DNA from: Siphonodentalium dalli
Lineage: Eukaryota; Mollusca; Scaphopoda; Gadilida; Siphonodentaliidae
Reading direction: 5' to 3'
DNA length: 64,000 nt
NCBI GenBank assembly: GCA_032622095.1
Contig: CP136064.1
Location: 182,508,209-182,572,208 of the forward strand
The position numbers and the translations under genes are program-made. Below, in pieces: positions 23,172-36,179 of the stretch. Under the pieces are notes generated by a model. That model had not been told where the DNA came from. It saw nothing but the letters and a program-made list of their open reading frames with translations, and made no database searches. Every line of letters starts with the position of its first letter. Positions within the stretch are counted from its first letter, which is position 1.

Positions 23172-25092
23172 AGTTCTTTCTTCTGAATTTACCAGCCAAA
23201 TTTAATAGATAATTTCATTGAGGTTACATTATACAACACAATCTCATATGAGAGTTGTTGATATGAGTGCAGCCTCATTTAGACATGCTGGTATGGAATC
23301 AGAAATGACGAATCCCAAACAATTCCCATCCACTCTACAATGACAAAACAGACATTTCCTCACCGCAGACAATTACCCACCAGACATTTCCACAATTTCG
23401 CAATATCAGAAGCCGACATTTCCACAACTGTCTTTCACCCACCGGTCCGATGACACACATTAAGTAACATGGTGGTGGTTAGTAGCGACTGGTAAAGCCC
23501 AATGTATGGCATTTGAAATCAGTTTTATTTGAATGGAACAACAGATAGTGAAGCCATAATTCTCACCGATTTAATTTGAAATTGGGATCATATTAATAAG
23601 AATAAAATATACTTCAATCATATGCTGATATTTGTTGGCCTACAAATATTGCATCAAGCTATGTAATGATTTGCATTTGCATTATATCACAAATATTTGT
23701 TCAAATAATATTACATACTATAAAGATGGTCTATATCCTCCAGGTCACAATTGCAACAACAACATAATATTTATAAAACCAGATATCAAGACTACAAATA
23801 TATGCCCGTTTTTTAAAAACAGGACCTATTACATTGTCCATCAATCCGTCGATTCGCTTTTGGTTTCCAGATGATAACTTTTGATAGTCTCAATTGAATG
23901 GAATGAAATTTGGTATGTGGGTTTAATTTGTTGGAATTATCATGGGTGTATTTTGTCATACCCTTGCGATGCTCTTGTTCTGTGAATAAAACAGAGACAA
24001 AACTGAAGATTGGGTACATTATTTGTTTGTAAAGGCATAATAAAATATCTGAATAAAAATGGCATTTTGTTTCAATGGAGATGCTAACAACATAGTTATA
24101 GAGTTATTTCTCTTGCTACCCTCCCATTGCACCTGAAGTTTCTATTCTAAAAATACCTTGTGAAAACTGTCCAGTATGGTTGTTGGTATTTTACCCAAAA
24201 AAATAAAATTGTTATTAATAATTGGTAAAAGCAATTCCGGACAGGGGTCTTCGATTCATATTTATTATTTTATACCCCTGAAACTATATAAAACTTGTTA
24301 GGAAGAGATAGACCATCTTTAGTCATAAGCTGTCAATTTACAGAATAGTGTCAAACAATTGGTTGTTGTATAATTTAGTCATTAATGTTATACATCGATA
24401 AACTTATTCATTCTACCAGATAGCTGGTGAAATGTCTGCTCTAATGGGTGGGGAAATGACTGGATAGCGAAATAACACCTTTATTTCCGATAACCTGGAA
24501 AACATCTCAATAAAATAGTATATATAAACTAAAAATATTTTGGGAAATTTTAATATAAATTCTCTTTTTAAAATGTTTGCTTTCACAAATATATAAAGGA
24601 TCTCCAAGTTATGTTGGGATGTAAGATTTTATTAGACAAGTTTTATCATGCGGATATCATAAAATCTTATATCCCAACATAATGAGTTGAAGATCTTTTA
24701 TATCACATGAAAAAAACAAGAGCTTTATACCTTTTTAAATGCATACAAAATGCATACATCCACGGCATTGGCTGAGACACTTCACAACCGCTCTGACTGG
24801 TGACGAAAGATATAGTCTCCCAATTTGCCTCTCTATTTTTGTGCCTATTTTCGTTACCCTTTGATGAGTAATTAACTTCGGAAAATTTAGGATAATAAGT
24901 TTGTTGAACCTATTATCTGAACAATGACTGAATAGGAATAATATGTTGTCTCTGCTTCAAACTCCACCACCAAATGAATAACAGAAAATTTCATTGAATG
25001 CTTTTATAACTCAATCAGAGAATCCATTCACTTTCAAAGGGTTAAAACTTTGTGGTGTCTTTTATGACGATCATATGATTCTTGTTTCACAG
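23172..25092. other. intron g, mostly featureless
   Basis: AT-rich intron. It holds the half-foldback at about 24215-24320 (relative of 21578) and a fragment of the TTAA MITE family around 24990-25050 (TTTATAACTCAATCAGAGAA...AAAGGGTTAA). No gene is supported. Confidence 0.6.
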
Positions 25093-25295
25093 GCTTCAAG
25101 ACCAGAAATCCTTGTATCTGGGTCTGATGACTTCACGATGTTTCTTTGGAATCCGGAGGTGGATAAGAAACCATTAGCTCGTCTATCAGGACACCAACAG
25201 TTGATTAATGATGTCAAGTTCTCACCAGATATGAGGATTATTGCCAGTGCATCATTTGACAAGTCCATCAGATTATGGAACGGACAAACTGGAAA
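25093..25295 (+). CDS. NLE1: NLE1 exon h: WD repeats 6-7
   Basis: The exon encodes ASRPEILVSGSDDFTMFLWN, PEVDKKPLARLSGHQQLIND, VKFSPDMRIIASASFDKSIR and LWNGQTG. The pieces LVSGSDDFT.FLW, DKKPL.R..GHQ.LIN and IASASFDKSI.LW are diagnostic of Notchless/Rsa4. The acceptor is TGTTTCACAG and the donor GTGAGT; the exon ends with two bases of a Lys codon. Open-frame start codons upstream of 25093 are intronic. Residues 211-277. Confidence 0.97.
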
Positions 25296-25588
25296 GTGAG
25301 TGAATAGAATATTCACAGAAGAAGTATTATCAAAAGATAACTCTAAATTGCAGACTTTGATTATGATCATTAATGGCTGCATTCAAGTCGCTCTATGTCA
25401 GTTTTCTTGCTATCCAAAACAAAAGAAAACAGTTCCTTTAACACCTTGCATAAATTTTCTGCCAAATACTGTAATGAGTAAAATGTTTACACCATGAGAA
25501 GCAAATATGTTTTTGGTGATATCTGTTGTCGTTAATACTGTGGCATTTTCACATGTTGATATCTAACATTTGATCAGCAGAATTTTAA

Positions 25589-25850
25589 CCTTTTCACTGC
25601 TAAATGACGTTATGACGTCGTGTGCTGGGGTGCTGACGTTATTGCCATTTTCCAATGGAAATATAACGGGAATATCACAAGAACCATAAAACGGACTCAG
25701 TTGAAAGGCTATTATCATTCATAATCGTGGAACATCATACATTGTTTGAAACTTCAAGATACAGTCATTCCGATGAGTTCCAGTTACGAATAATGGCCTA
25801 CTGCTAATGTGCTGAAGTAGGTCTGTAGCTACTGTGGAACATATAGCACA
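25589..25850. mobile_element. partial TTAA MITE (relative of 20781)
   Basis: A TTAA at 25585-25588 is followed by CCTTTTCACTGCTAAATGACG and about 260 bp similar to the element at 20781, including TTATGACGTCGTGTGCTGGG and AGCACACTGC. The matching right end and second TTAA are missing, so it is truncated. Confidence 0.75.
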
Positions 25851-26224
25851 CTGCTATACGCAAATAAGGAATTTGCGTACGCACGCGCATCTGAATAAGA
25901 AGATTACGCAATAGTATGTCATCTCAATAGCACTAAGTGTACATGTTCATTGTATTATTCCTTTCTTGTTCAGCGTGCTTATTATACATTTTTGTTGCTT
26001 CGTGGCTATTGCCTTTGAGTTTATGATAAATCTGACCTGTGAAGGATAAATTGTATACAGCGTACAATGAATGTTGTTGTGCGAACACGTTGTTGTCATT
26101 TATGCAGAAGATTCGTAACACTGGCCGACACTTTCCAAAAACCTACGGATAACTTCGTTACTATGTTGATAAAGAAACCAACGTGCTTTCCGCGAAAAAC
26201 ATGACAATTGAACTGCAATGCAGC

Positions 26225-26350
26225 ATTTTCTCTCACACAAAGTGTGTTTTGTGGATAATATCACATTCATACTATCATTATACTATACCATTAATATATT
26301 CTTGAGGAAATGTTCATAATATGGTAACTGTTATTTCTAAATTATTACCT
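26225..26350. repeat. dispersed repeat, inverted relative at 62885-63030
   Basis: The segment with CACAAAGTGTGTTTTGTGG, ATATTCTTGAGGAAAT and GGTAACTGTTATTTCTAAAT reappears in reverse complement at 62885-63030. The family ends are not defined. Confidence 0.7.
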
Positions 26351-27167
26351 GACAACGAGGCCATCCATTCCTCTAAGTAGCTAATAATTTCACGTGATTG
26401 GTCTTAATTTGTTCACACACATATGAAGCAATGAACACAACAAATTGAGTCAGTGTCATAGTTAAGTGCATGGTATATATTTAGAGTTATATCTCTTGTA
26501 TTATATTACTCCAGAGTAGCAGAAAATATTTAGGGTTATTTTTCGTACATTAATTAACTTTTCGCAGATTGTGATAAGTTGTCAGACAGAATTGATGCAT
26601 AATATTCATTGAATTTATGGTAGTTCTTGCATGATAGTTAACAGCCCCCCCCCCCCAAAGACCTAAGAAAATGGTGGGTATACTGGATTACATGCGTCCA
26701 GTCCTCTGTCCATCCATCTGTCCATCCACATGGGGGTATATTTTGGCTGTTGTTAGTTTCATTTCTTAGCAAATCTTAGCACGAGTCTTGTTGATTTCTT
26801 TAGGTACTTGTGAACTGAGAGTTAGCAGTATGGTTATTGGCAGGGGAGTCCTTCCCGAAGGAACAACAAAATGCCATTTTAAATCAAAGAAAGTACGCAT
26901 GCTCATTTATAGTAACGTGGTATAGGCATGGTTACTCGATGCTCCTGACGATTCCTTGTTAATTGGTTGACAGGCTATAGTGGAAAGAAATCATGAAATT
27001 TAGATTATCGAGAAATACCCATAATGGCTAAATGTGTGACAACCAATTATTTTTGTAGTATTCTGTGGATTTACAGCTTATGATTAAGTTATTATTTTAT
27101 AACTGAATGGGGAAATTCATTCAGTAATCTGTTTATATAATATTATCTTTCTTGCTCTAACTTGTAG

Positions 27168-27327
27168 ATTCATAGCGACAATGAGAGGACATGTTGGTAG
27201 GGTGTATCAGGTGGCATGGTCAGCCGACAGCCGCCTACTGGTCAGCGGAAGCTCAGATTCCACACTCAAAGTTTGGGATGTAAAGATAAAGAAACTCCTG
27301 TTTGATTTACCTGGACATTCCGATGAG
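27168..27327 (+). CDS. NLE1: NLE1 exon i: WD repeat 8
   Basis: The exon completes a Lys codon and encodes FIATMRGHVGRVYQVAWSAD, SRLLVSGSSDSTLKVWDVKI and KKLLFDLPGHSDE. The core YQxAWSADSRLLVSGSSDST with LKVWDVK is a signature of Notchless. The acceptor is CTAACTTGTAG and the donor GTAACT; it ends in phase 0. The ATG at 27181 is internal (Met in ATMRGH) and not a start. Residues 278-331. Confidence 0.97.
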
Positions 27328-30300
27328 GTAACTATTTTAATCCTTTCTTTACTGAATGGATTCTCCTATCAGTTATAAAACTGTACATTGGAATGTCTAT
27401 AATTCATCGGGAGAGATGTTCAGGGAATACAATAATGCCCTAAATAATCGACTCCTTAACCACAGCAGAATTATGGGTAATTTTTCAGGATTTAGTCGGA
27501 AATATGGCTTGTTGCCATTCATCAGAAAGCTCTCACAGGAATTACTGTATAATCAGATGACAGGTAATACAATTGCAGAAAAATTTCTATTCATTGGTGG
27601 GAAATGTTAAGGTAATAAGGTTAACAAACAACCATTTGTTGAACTTAATATCTGAACTATTCCTAATGGAACTACTCATCAACGAGTATTTAGTGAAGAA
27701 AGAGTTAAACAGACTGTTTATCAAACTTATATCTGAACATCCGTAATGAATCCTCAGACTGTTTCTATCTCTGCCATCTGCTTATAGTATTATAAATTTC
27801 CCTGCAAATGAAGCAATTTTGCCAGCCAAAGTTAAAGACATATTATGTACTTGTTCGTGTGTGTGAAACTGATGAGTTAGTATCCAGGCGCTATGCCAAC
27901 TGGAGGAATGTAGCATTCTACTAACATTGCCGAAAATCTGAAGCAAGTCGACCTTACCACATTGACTGAACTACGCTCAATTGTAAATATTTACTACTCT
28001 ATTCAGGATGCATCTATCGGCAATAAACTAATGAAAATGATTTCGCCACCTAGAGTCACTGCATTTAATTAATATATAAGAATGTAAAAATACTAATTCG
28101 AACAAGATTATTCTCCATTTATATTTGATCACCCTACCAGAGTGTTTTACATCACTTTAATGAATTGTTTCTCAGACAATTTATTTATTTTTCAAATCAG
28201 TGAGGGAGATTATTATTTTTATTTTTTATTCAAATTTATCAGGATGGTCGGTCGCTTGACAATGCTTAGATGGAAGCCAAAAATATTCATTTCCCCGTTA
28301 AATATTTTACTCATGTTTGTAGGAATAATATGGCCATACTGTGATCAATCCACCCTGTAAGAGATCCATCATTGTTTAAGAACTTTGTTTTGTAGTGGGA
28401 TGCCTGTTAAGTGACCTTCAGCTATATAACACACATTGTTACCATTTAGAATAGACTTGCTCCCTTGTGCCATGTATTACGCATGTCAAATTTATTATTC
28501 TTTCTCTGATACTGAGGTCAATATGCTTGTTTGGGTTATCACAACTCTGAACAAATCAGAATAATACAAAAAAGCCATGGTATTTCGTTTTGCTCATGCT
28601 TACAATAAAAAAGATCAATGAGGCTCTCAAAATCAGTGAGGAATTGCTTGAGAAACTGTCAAACATTTAATTATATCCCCACTTTCAAAGAAAATTGGCG
28701 GTACACTGGATTGACTGCATCTGTCCGTCCGTCAGTCGTACCGTCCGTCACGCTTTCTCCCTCTGTGTGTCCGTCTTTACTAATGACTACTTATGTGGCT
28801 AAGATTGTGTAAAATGGATATTTATGTGCATAACTTCCGTTGCGTGGCTAGCCACGTAACAGCTTTCAGATGGACGTTCAAAAATGATCTATTTGGCCTA
28901 ATCAGCTTATTTAATTTTGTAGTCACTCAAAATTAGGAAACAAAAAGTCCATAGATTTAGACATCCATGACCTGTCAATAGGAGATGTCGGACACTGATG
29001 GACATTTATGTGGCTAGCCACCCAATCACCGACCTGTCAGTTTCTCCTATTCCACTGTCCCAGTTGCTGTGTGCAAGTTTTTGAGTTTTAATCAGCTTCT
29101 TCTGCTATAATTCCAACATGTTATGAATCCATAATCTGGAGTTTTATCACTATCTTCTATTTGATAGCAACATAAAATGTTATGGCTACTTGAGAAGCCA
29201 CATAAAAACTAAAGCCACATCAGGCCACATTACCATTTCTAGCCACATAGGTCGGAGCCACATATCTACCCATTTGTTCGTCTGTCCGTCCGTCCGTCTG
29301 ACCTCATAACTCGAACAACTATGAACCGATTTCAATAATTTTTGTATGCAATCTCCTTAGGACTGCCTCTCCGCATGATGCTAATTGCGATTCGGTCCGA
29401 CTTTTAAGTCACGCCTCATTTTCGACTTATTTTGTCTTAGAAAATTCTGTCCGACTTTATAACTTTAACAAATATGAACCGATTTCAATAATTTTTGGTA
29501 TACATGCTTCTCACAATACCCTCTCTACATGATGCGGCTAGGGATTGGCTCAGACTATTTTTCGTAATATTACACTTCATTTTCGACTTATTTTGACTTT
29601 GGATGATAATTCAAGTTAGGATGTCCCGATCACCACCAAACTTGATATATGTCCGAATTGGCTTAAAATACAAACCTAGTGCAAATCGGGATTAGAATTC
29701 ATTTGTTTTTTTTTGTTTCTTCGAATATGGGTTCAAAAGCCATCTTAGATGTTAAGGTTATGTATCATTTTCTACCCTTTTTTGGGGTTTCTGCAATCAT
29801 TCGAACAAATATGAACCAATTTGAATAATTTTTTCTATACAAACCTCTTGTGACACCATATCGATTTTTGTTGGGTTTACAGATAATGCGGGTTGAATTT
29901 GCCACGGTGGGGGGTATGCTAGCATGCGAGTGCACACCTCTTGTTAATTTTGGATGGCCTAAAATGTATACTTGACTGAGACAATCCATAAATGTTATTA
30001 TCCCCTGCCAAATCAAAGATATTTGGTATATGAGTTCACCTGACCATTGCCTAGATTGAGTTCGCAAGCCAGGTCCAGCTGGTTATTTTTACCGGAGTTA
30101 TTGGACTTTGTTTATAATTTTTGTCGAATTTACCAAATAGCAAATGGACGACGTCACAGGGCTCATTTTCACAAATGTCAACGGATTTCAAAGATTTTTG
30201 GTATATGAGTTCACATGACCAGTATCTAGAACTAGTTCGTAAACCAGGCCCGGCAGAGGTATTGGACTTTGTTTATTATTTTTTGTGCAAAGGGATGACG

Positions 30301-31830
30301 TCACATGGCTAATTTCCACAAATGTCAGTACCTAAAATGAATTCGCAAGCCAGGCTTTTTGACAAAATCCCAACTCTTGTTTAGCACATACTGAGAACAC
30401 AAACATTATTGAGAATGCACTTCCCCAACTGCACAATTCGGCAGGGGATACCACCGTCTGCGACTGCTTGTTAATACAACAATAGTTATTCAACAGTTAT
30501 CACCTCACGATTTTATTTCGGCGAAAATAGCGATTACAACAAACACACCTCATTACTTGATCAGTTGGCGAACATGGTGTCAGCGATGCGACATAGAGTC
30601 AGAGAGTTATATATTTAAAAAATTTAATTTAGTCATCAATAATTGTGAGCCCAGAAAATGAGGATTTAATTTGGCGAAAGTTTTTTTTAATTTGGCTAAA
30701 ACTTTCATTTGACCAATTTTTTGGCCAGAATATTTTTCGTTCCAGCGCAAACACTGCTTGCGAGTTCACAAACCTTTCATGCTCAAATCCCCGAATATCC
30801 AACAAATCCCAAAAGGCACGTTTATCTTCATTGTAATTCAATCCACCAAAAAGATTTTAAAAAAACCATGTTAAGCACTGTCTATCGGCAATATATGCTA
30901 TAAAGTGAGATATTGTTTGTTTTGTGATAAAACCTCTCGGTACGTTCGATGCGGTTACATGAAATAGTGACCAAACAGCTTCCTGTTAATTGTATCTATA
31001 ATAATATCCTGCTGTGCCATGACAGATTTGACGCCCGTTGTCAATCGCAACCAGACTTGTTTACTTTCCCAATTTAGGTGGGAGTCTCCAAAAATCTAGC
31101 TCTATCTCCCATACCAGTTTCTCCCGAATTCAGTAAAATTGAAAGATATAGATATCCTCAATGCATGCAGCTAACAGCATACAATAAATAGCAGTCACAA
31201 AAAGTCGACAGAAGTTCAATGAAAATAAGCTGCGCAATTAGCCTGGGGTAATTAATCTCCACACGACTCCAAAGCATAACTCATGACACCTCTTGTTCAA
31301 TTAAATTAGCATGGACAGAGAGAGGCTTTAATGACCATATTATAATTATCACCCAGCAAGAAACAGAATCTTTATTTTTCACCGAGTTTATATAAAGAAC
31401 CAGCTGGATGAAATGTCATCACATGATCACAGTGGGATCAACTGTATTCACATTCGTGGTGTGAGAGACAATTTCTTCTTGATCTTCCACAGTTATTTTA
31501 TTGATCAAGTTAAACTGATATGTTAAATGTTGTTATGTTGTTACTCATTTGGCGTTATTTAGTAATAATTTGAGTAAAACCAGGTAAAACTAGAACATTT
31601 TTAGTTACAAAAAGATTTCGGGAGATCAATCTCCAGAAATTGGCACTGCAGAAGTACTGGTAAACATATCTGATCGCAATATATTCCACTCATATTTGTT
31701 CACCCATCAGTGGCTATACAATGCAAATAAAAACTAAAGTTAGCAGCTCTTGACCAATCAGTATGCATGTTTTAGCGAGCAAAATTCAACTTGAATTACA
31801 ATTTGTTTTTAAATATTACTATTTTCCCAG
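27328..31830. other. intron i: dispersed repeats
   Basis: It holds a fragment of the Tc1-like palindrome family (27428-27540, one arm), AT-rich sequence of the TTAA MITE type (27380-27720), CCGT-rich microsatellite patches (28720-28770, 29280-29300) and degenerate repeats of TATGAACCGATTTCAATAAT at 29320, 29475 and 29810. The stretch 30380-31830 shows no recognisable feature. No gene is supported. Confidence 0.6.
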
Positions 31831-31901
31831 GTTTTCTCAGTAGACTGGAGTCCTGATGGTCAGAAAGTAGTGAGTGGAGGCAAAGATAAGGTTCTCAAAA
31901 T
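31831..31901 (+). CDS. NLE1: NLE1 exon j: last blade strands
   Basis: The exon encodes VFSVDWSPDGQKVVSGGKDK then VLK, matching the family end VYxVDWSPDGxxVxSGGKDKxLRIW. The acceptor is TATTTTCCCAG and the donor GTAAGT. It ends with the first two bases (AT) of an Ile codon that the terminal exon at 60885 completes. If this donor is not used the frame reads ATG TAA, that is Met then stop, one codon beyond the exon, so a retained intron gives a protein lacking only the last four residues. Residues 332-354. Confidence 0.96.
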
Positions 31902-32342
31902 GTAAGTGTTTAATTTACATATTTCATTCAGGGACAGAGCTAGCCTAACCCCAGATATAGTAAACTATAAAACATCTTTCATTTTACAAGGAATATCGGT
32001 GTTCTGCTTACACTGGGCCAGAAAATCTGAGGATGGCTATCAAAGAATATTATATCTCACGTGATTTTCTCGCATTCTGATTGGCTGCACACAGCTATAC
32101 TATTTTACGATAGTACCCCAGTATGATTCCTACATGCCAACTGTTCTTTTTCTATTTATAGTAACAAACTAATTTCTGAAATCGGGTTGCCGCCTGAAGA
32201 TATGGCCAATCTTAAACTAAACCTTGTACGATACTTGAAGGCAATATCGGTATATCATTAGATTTATTGGTAAATTGTAATGTTCTTACAAATGTCTGAT
32301 CATAGCTAGCCAATGTATTTAATAGTTTGTCCATATAATTTG

Positions 32343-33703
32343 TAGAGCTGAAACGGTTGACCCATTCTTCTAACCGGTTAACCATTGGGGTTAGCCGGAT
32401 TTTAACCGGTTAACCACTAATTTCTAGCGGACTTCTCTCACACTAATTATGTCGACATTATGCCATGCTCCAGGGACAAACCTAGGTGAGAAATAGTAGC
32501 TGAAATAAAGACGTTATTCACGGCATTTAACGATATTCAAAAACACGCATTCACTGTTCTTTTGCGGGCTCTCGTGATGGGGAATGAGCAAGTGAATGGC
32601 AGGGGGGATCGCTTATTTGCCGTGATCAGCATATGTTTGGGCATTTGTAAAACGAGTAACAATAGTATGGGTATTGGTAAAACGAGTAACAAAACTATAT
32701 ATTAAAGATCTGTAATATATCATTATCATTGGTATATCCTCCCATGAATTATATATAAAGACAAGAAACTAATAACTATAGAACAAAAAGAAAGGTCAGA
32801 CTCGCAGTCCTATTCAGTATTCGAGCTGTTCGTTGGTATCATGATCGCGGACACTAGTGTTGGAAGGTTATAGAATTTACGTTTCGGTTTCGTTTTTTTT
32901 GGTAAAAAAAAACCTCGGTTTCGGTTTTAGTATGCAATCACTTAACATATAGCAATTACTGCCAAATTGAGTGTCAATTAGTCCCACAGGCACAACCAGT
33001 TACAGAGTAGCAAGGAGCATCAATTTCCTTGATAAAAGTGAAGATCATTGAAGAAGTTAAAGAGGTTTTGGGTTGCTTCAACTACGATGTCTGTTTGGTC
33101 ACTCAATTGAATTGATCATATTAGATCACAACAGGGAGGAAGAACGGGAAGAGTGAAGACATTGTGCAGCTGATCTCAATCTTCAAACTTTGTTGACTTA
33201 CATAGTTTTTATAAACCCCACTGTAAAACAGTTTTAGTATGTCGTGGTGTGATTCCAATTTGAATCCATGTTGCTTCATGCAGTATTAACTATTAAGTTA
33301 CGAAAGCACGCATTGCCACACAACGCCACTTTTACGTTGTCACTTCCTTGTGTGCATTCAGACTTGATACACAGTGACTGCACACGTGCTTTTGTCAGAA
33401 GATCAGAGAAAACTTCAAAGGGTCGGAATTGATTGAAGGTCGCTGACACTTCCAGACAGTTTGAGAATTGCTACTAAGTATCTGATACTACCGCGTGTAC
33501 CAATTAATGTTTGCATTGCACTCTACTATCGGTGACACAGGATTTAGTATTAGTTTTGCATCATTTAACCTAATATTTTGAGGATTATTCACGTTCACAT
33601 TCAACTGACAACGGGATGCGGTTACGTCCGGTTAATTTTTTTCTAACCGGTTACGTCGCTAACCGGATGCTAACCGGTTATCCGTCTATTAGTTTCAGCT
33701 CTA
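32343..33703. mobile_element. non-autonomous hAT-type element, 1.36 kb
   Basis: Inverted ends TAGAGCTGAAAC / GTTTCAGCTCTA are flanked by a perfect 8-bp duplication ATAATTTG (32335-32342 and 33704-33711). Subterminal regions are full of AACCGGTTA motifs on both sides. No transposase frame is present, so it would be mobilised in trans. The 8-bp duplication supports a hAT-type origin. Confidence 0.92.
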
Positions 33704-33711
33704 ATAATTTG

Positions 33712-34254
33712 CAAGCGGCCAGTCCTAATTTTGTAATGCTAGTGGACGTTAGTTATAACATCCTTTTCAGTTTTAATCGAAGTTAAGCAAGTTAACTTCT
33801 CAAATTTTGCCAAATTGTCATTGCTAATGACGTAGTTATAGAATTGAATCATGAAGAGATGCTGTTAGATGTAACTAATAACATAGTTATGCTTCCCTGC
33901 CATCGTCAAAAGATTACGGTAAATTGTAAAATCTGAGACCGATTTCCAAAATTCACGGTAAATAAAAACGTGACAAAATCAGACAGAGAAATTGTGTGAG
34001 AATTGGCACCAATGTTTGATATAATATAATAAATAATGAATGTCTTGTCGTTGACTATGCCAAAATAGTGGTCCTCGATGAGGAATAGTCTACTCGCCTG
34101 CGGCTCATGGACTATTCCTCCTCTCGGACCACTATTTTGGCATAGTCAACTCCAAGCCTTTCATTATCTATATATTATAGTCTGTTAGCTAATAAAGCCT
34201 GAATGTCATGAATTTTTTAGGCAAAAAGCTTTATGATTGTTTTTCGAATGGCAA
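33712..34254. other. intronic stretch with short palindrome
   Basis: Inverted segments TGACTATGCCAAAATAGTGG and CCACTATTTTGGCATAGTCA (about 34052-34071 and 34129-34148) define a short foldback that contains AGGAATAGTC / GACTATTCCTC arms. Nothing else is recognised. Confidence 0.6.
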
Positions 34255-34965
34255 ATGAAAACTTGACAAATTCAAGTTGAGGTATTGCCATGGGTTGGTG
34301 TCCATCTTCCGTCTGTGCATGCATCCATCAACAATTTCCTTTGGCATACCTCTCATCTGATCATCACAAAACATCATATGGATCTTCATCGTGACCTCTA
34401 GTTCGGAGCCATCAATTTTTTTCTCCGAAATTTGTAAAAAACATTGCAGCCATCTTGTATTTCACATTTCAATTCATCGGCACACCCTGCCAGCCACATT
34501 TATTTGGGAAATGTCTTGAAAATTTACAGGCATGTTTAGGATCATCTCATCTAGATGGGAGCTGTCAAATTTGAACAATTTTCAATGAAAAACATGGCCA
34601 CCAGCAGCCATATTAGATTTTACTCTTTGCAGGACTACATCTTTTGGCACACCCTACAGACCATATCCCTTATCCGATCATCACCAAACTTCATACGTTA
34701 AAACTTCATACGATACTTTGGGGTGACTACTAGATGACAACCGTCATATTATTCTGAATTTCTTCATCTTGGATTTCAGATAATTAATCCATTTGCAAAC
34801 CCTGCAGCCCCCATTTATTGAAGAAATGTTTTGAAAATTTACAGGCATGTTTAGAATCACCTCTAAATAGGAGCTATAAAATTCGAATGAATTTTGTTGA
34901 TAAACATGGCCACTGGCAGCCATCTTTGAATTTATTTTTTGTGTGACTAATTCCTCAGCACACGC
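34255..34965 (+). repeat. satellite-related degenerate tandem repeats
   Basis: Diverged monomers carrying CCGATCATCACCAAACTTCAT, GACCTCTAGATGGGAGCT-like and CAGCCATCTTGGATTT-like boxes. The segment is the subfamily also found at 8870-9057, 12380-12880 and 63800-64000, distinct from the GGCTACAGGTCGTACC monomers. Confidence 0.75.
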
Positions 34966-35994
34966 ATGAATGAACGAAACCCATGTGATGTGGATATCAC
35001 TTCCCCCATGGTGATTCATGAGCACACTAAAGATCATCTCATCCGATCTATGCTGATTGAGATGGAATGCTACAGTAATGCTCTAAGTAATCGACTCCTT
35101 AACCAGAGCAGAATTATGGGTAACTTTTCAGGATTTAGTCGGAAATATGGCTTGTTGCCATTCATCGGAAAGCTCTCACCGAGAGCTTTCCGATGAATGG
35201 CAACAAGCCATATTTCCGCTAAAGGAAACCGTTCACACTGAACTATATGGATATATGTCCTGCGTTTGTAAACCATAGTAGAAAAGGGGTTAACTTTTTT
35301 GTGGTCGCCTACGATCCCTCGCGGTCTTCAGTGGCTTGCTCGGATTAGTCACGCATGCGCAGTCCCAATATAGCCGACTGAATTCGCCAGTTTATTTTCT
35401 GCTACGAACCGAACGGAAGTCTAAGGGAGTATTTTTCCGAATTTGTCGTTTAACAACTAGACAACAAATTCAATTTATCGATACAATAATTACTGGTCGC
35501 CTACGCGTTAGTTTTTAGAATTATTGTTTCGAATTCATGGACCGGTTCGCTTCAAACATACAATTGTTCCGTGTTTTCGAAGGGACACACTAATAGTTGT
35601 AGTCCGAGCCCGAGCCCGAGTCCAGTAAAATGTGTAGTTGGGATTTTCAATTTCGTTTATTGTCGTTAATATAATTCCAATAGTGGTGAATTTTGGATTG
35701 TGGAAAGTTATGCCAATTACAAATAAAAAAAAATAAAAAGATAAGTTGTAAGTCTTATATTTCAACTTTTATCGACATTTTTCGTTCTCCAGCACACTAA
35801 AAGTTGTAGTTGGAATCAGCCGAGCCAGCCACCGAGTCGCTAATTAGCTGTTAATTGCTATTGTTAGGCGGCTAATTGGATTAAGTCAGTGGTGGGTCAC
35901 ATGAAGATAAAAGGGCAAGTAGTGGGAATAAAAACAAACAATGACTGTTTGTTTTATTAAGCAATATATGAAGGTTTAGCAATTTTAAAGATTA

Positions 35995-36037
35995 CTCTTT
36001 AGGAGAAAGTGTGTGGCCCTGAAAAGGGCCGTTTTTT
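35995..36037 (-). promoter_or_regulatory. histone-type 3' end stem-loop plus downstream element
   Basis: On the minus strand the sequence reads AAAAAAC, then the perfect 6-bp stem with 4-nt loop GGCCCTTTTCAGGGCC (36015-36030), then ACACACTTTCTCCT and AAAGAG (35995-36000). This order and spacing match the replication-dependent histone mRNA 3' processing signal: stem-loop, then a purine-rich histone downstream element. No histone coding sequence lies upstream on the minus strand. Confidence 0.75.
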
Positions 36038-36179
36038 AAATCTTGACTTCCATCTTAATCGCCATGAACTGCACCTGAAATTATAAACTTGAAAAACATT
36101 AATAACACCTGAAATAAAACGTGATATTAGTACATTATTAATATATTATTTACATAATGACACTATATAATCCGACTGG

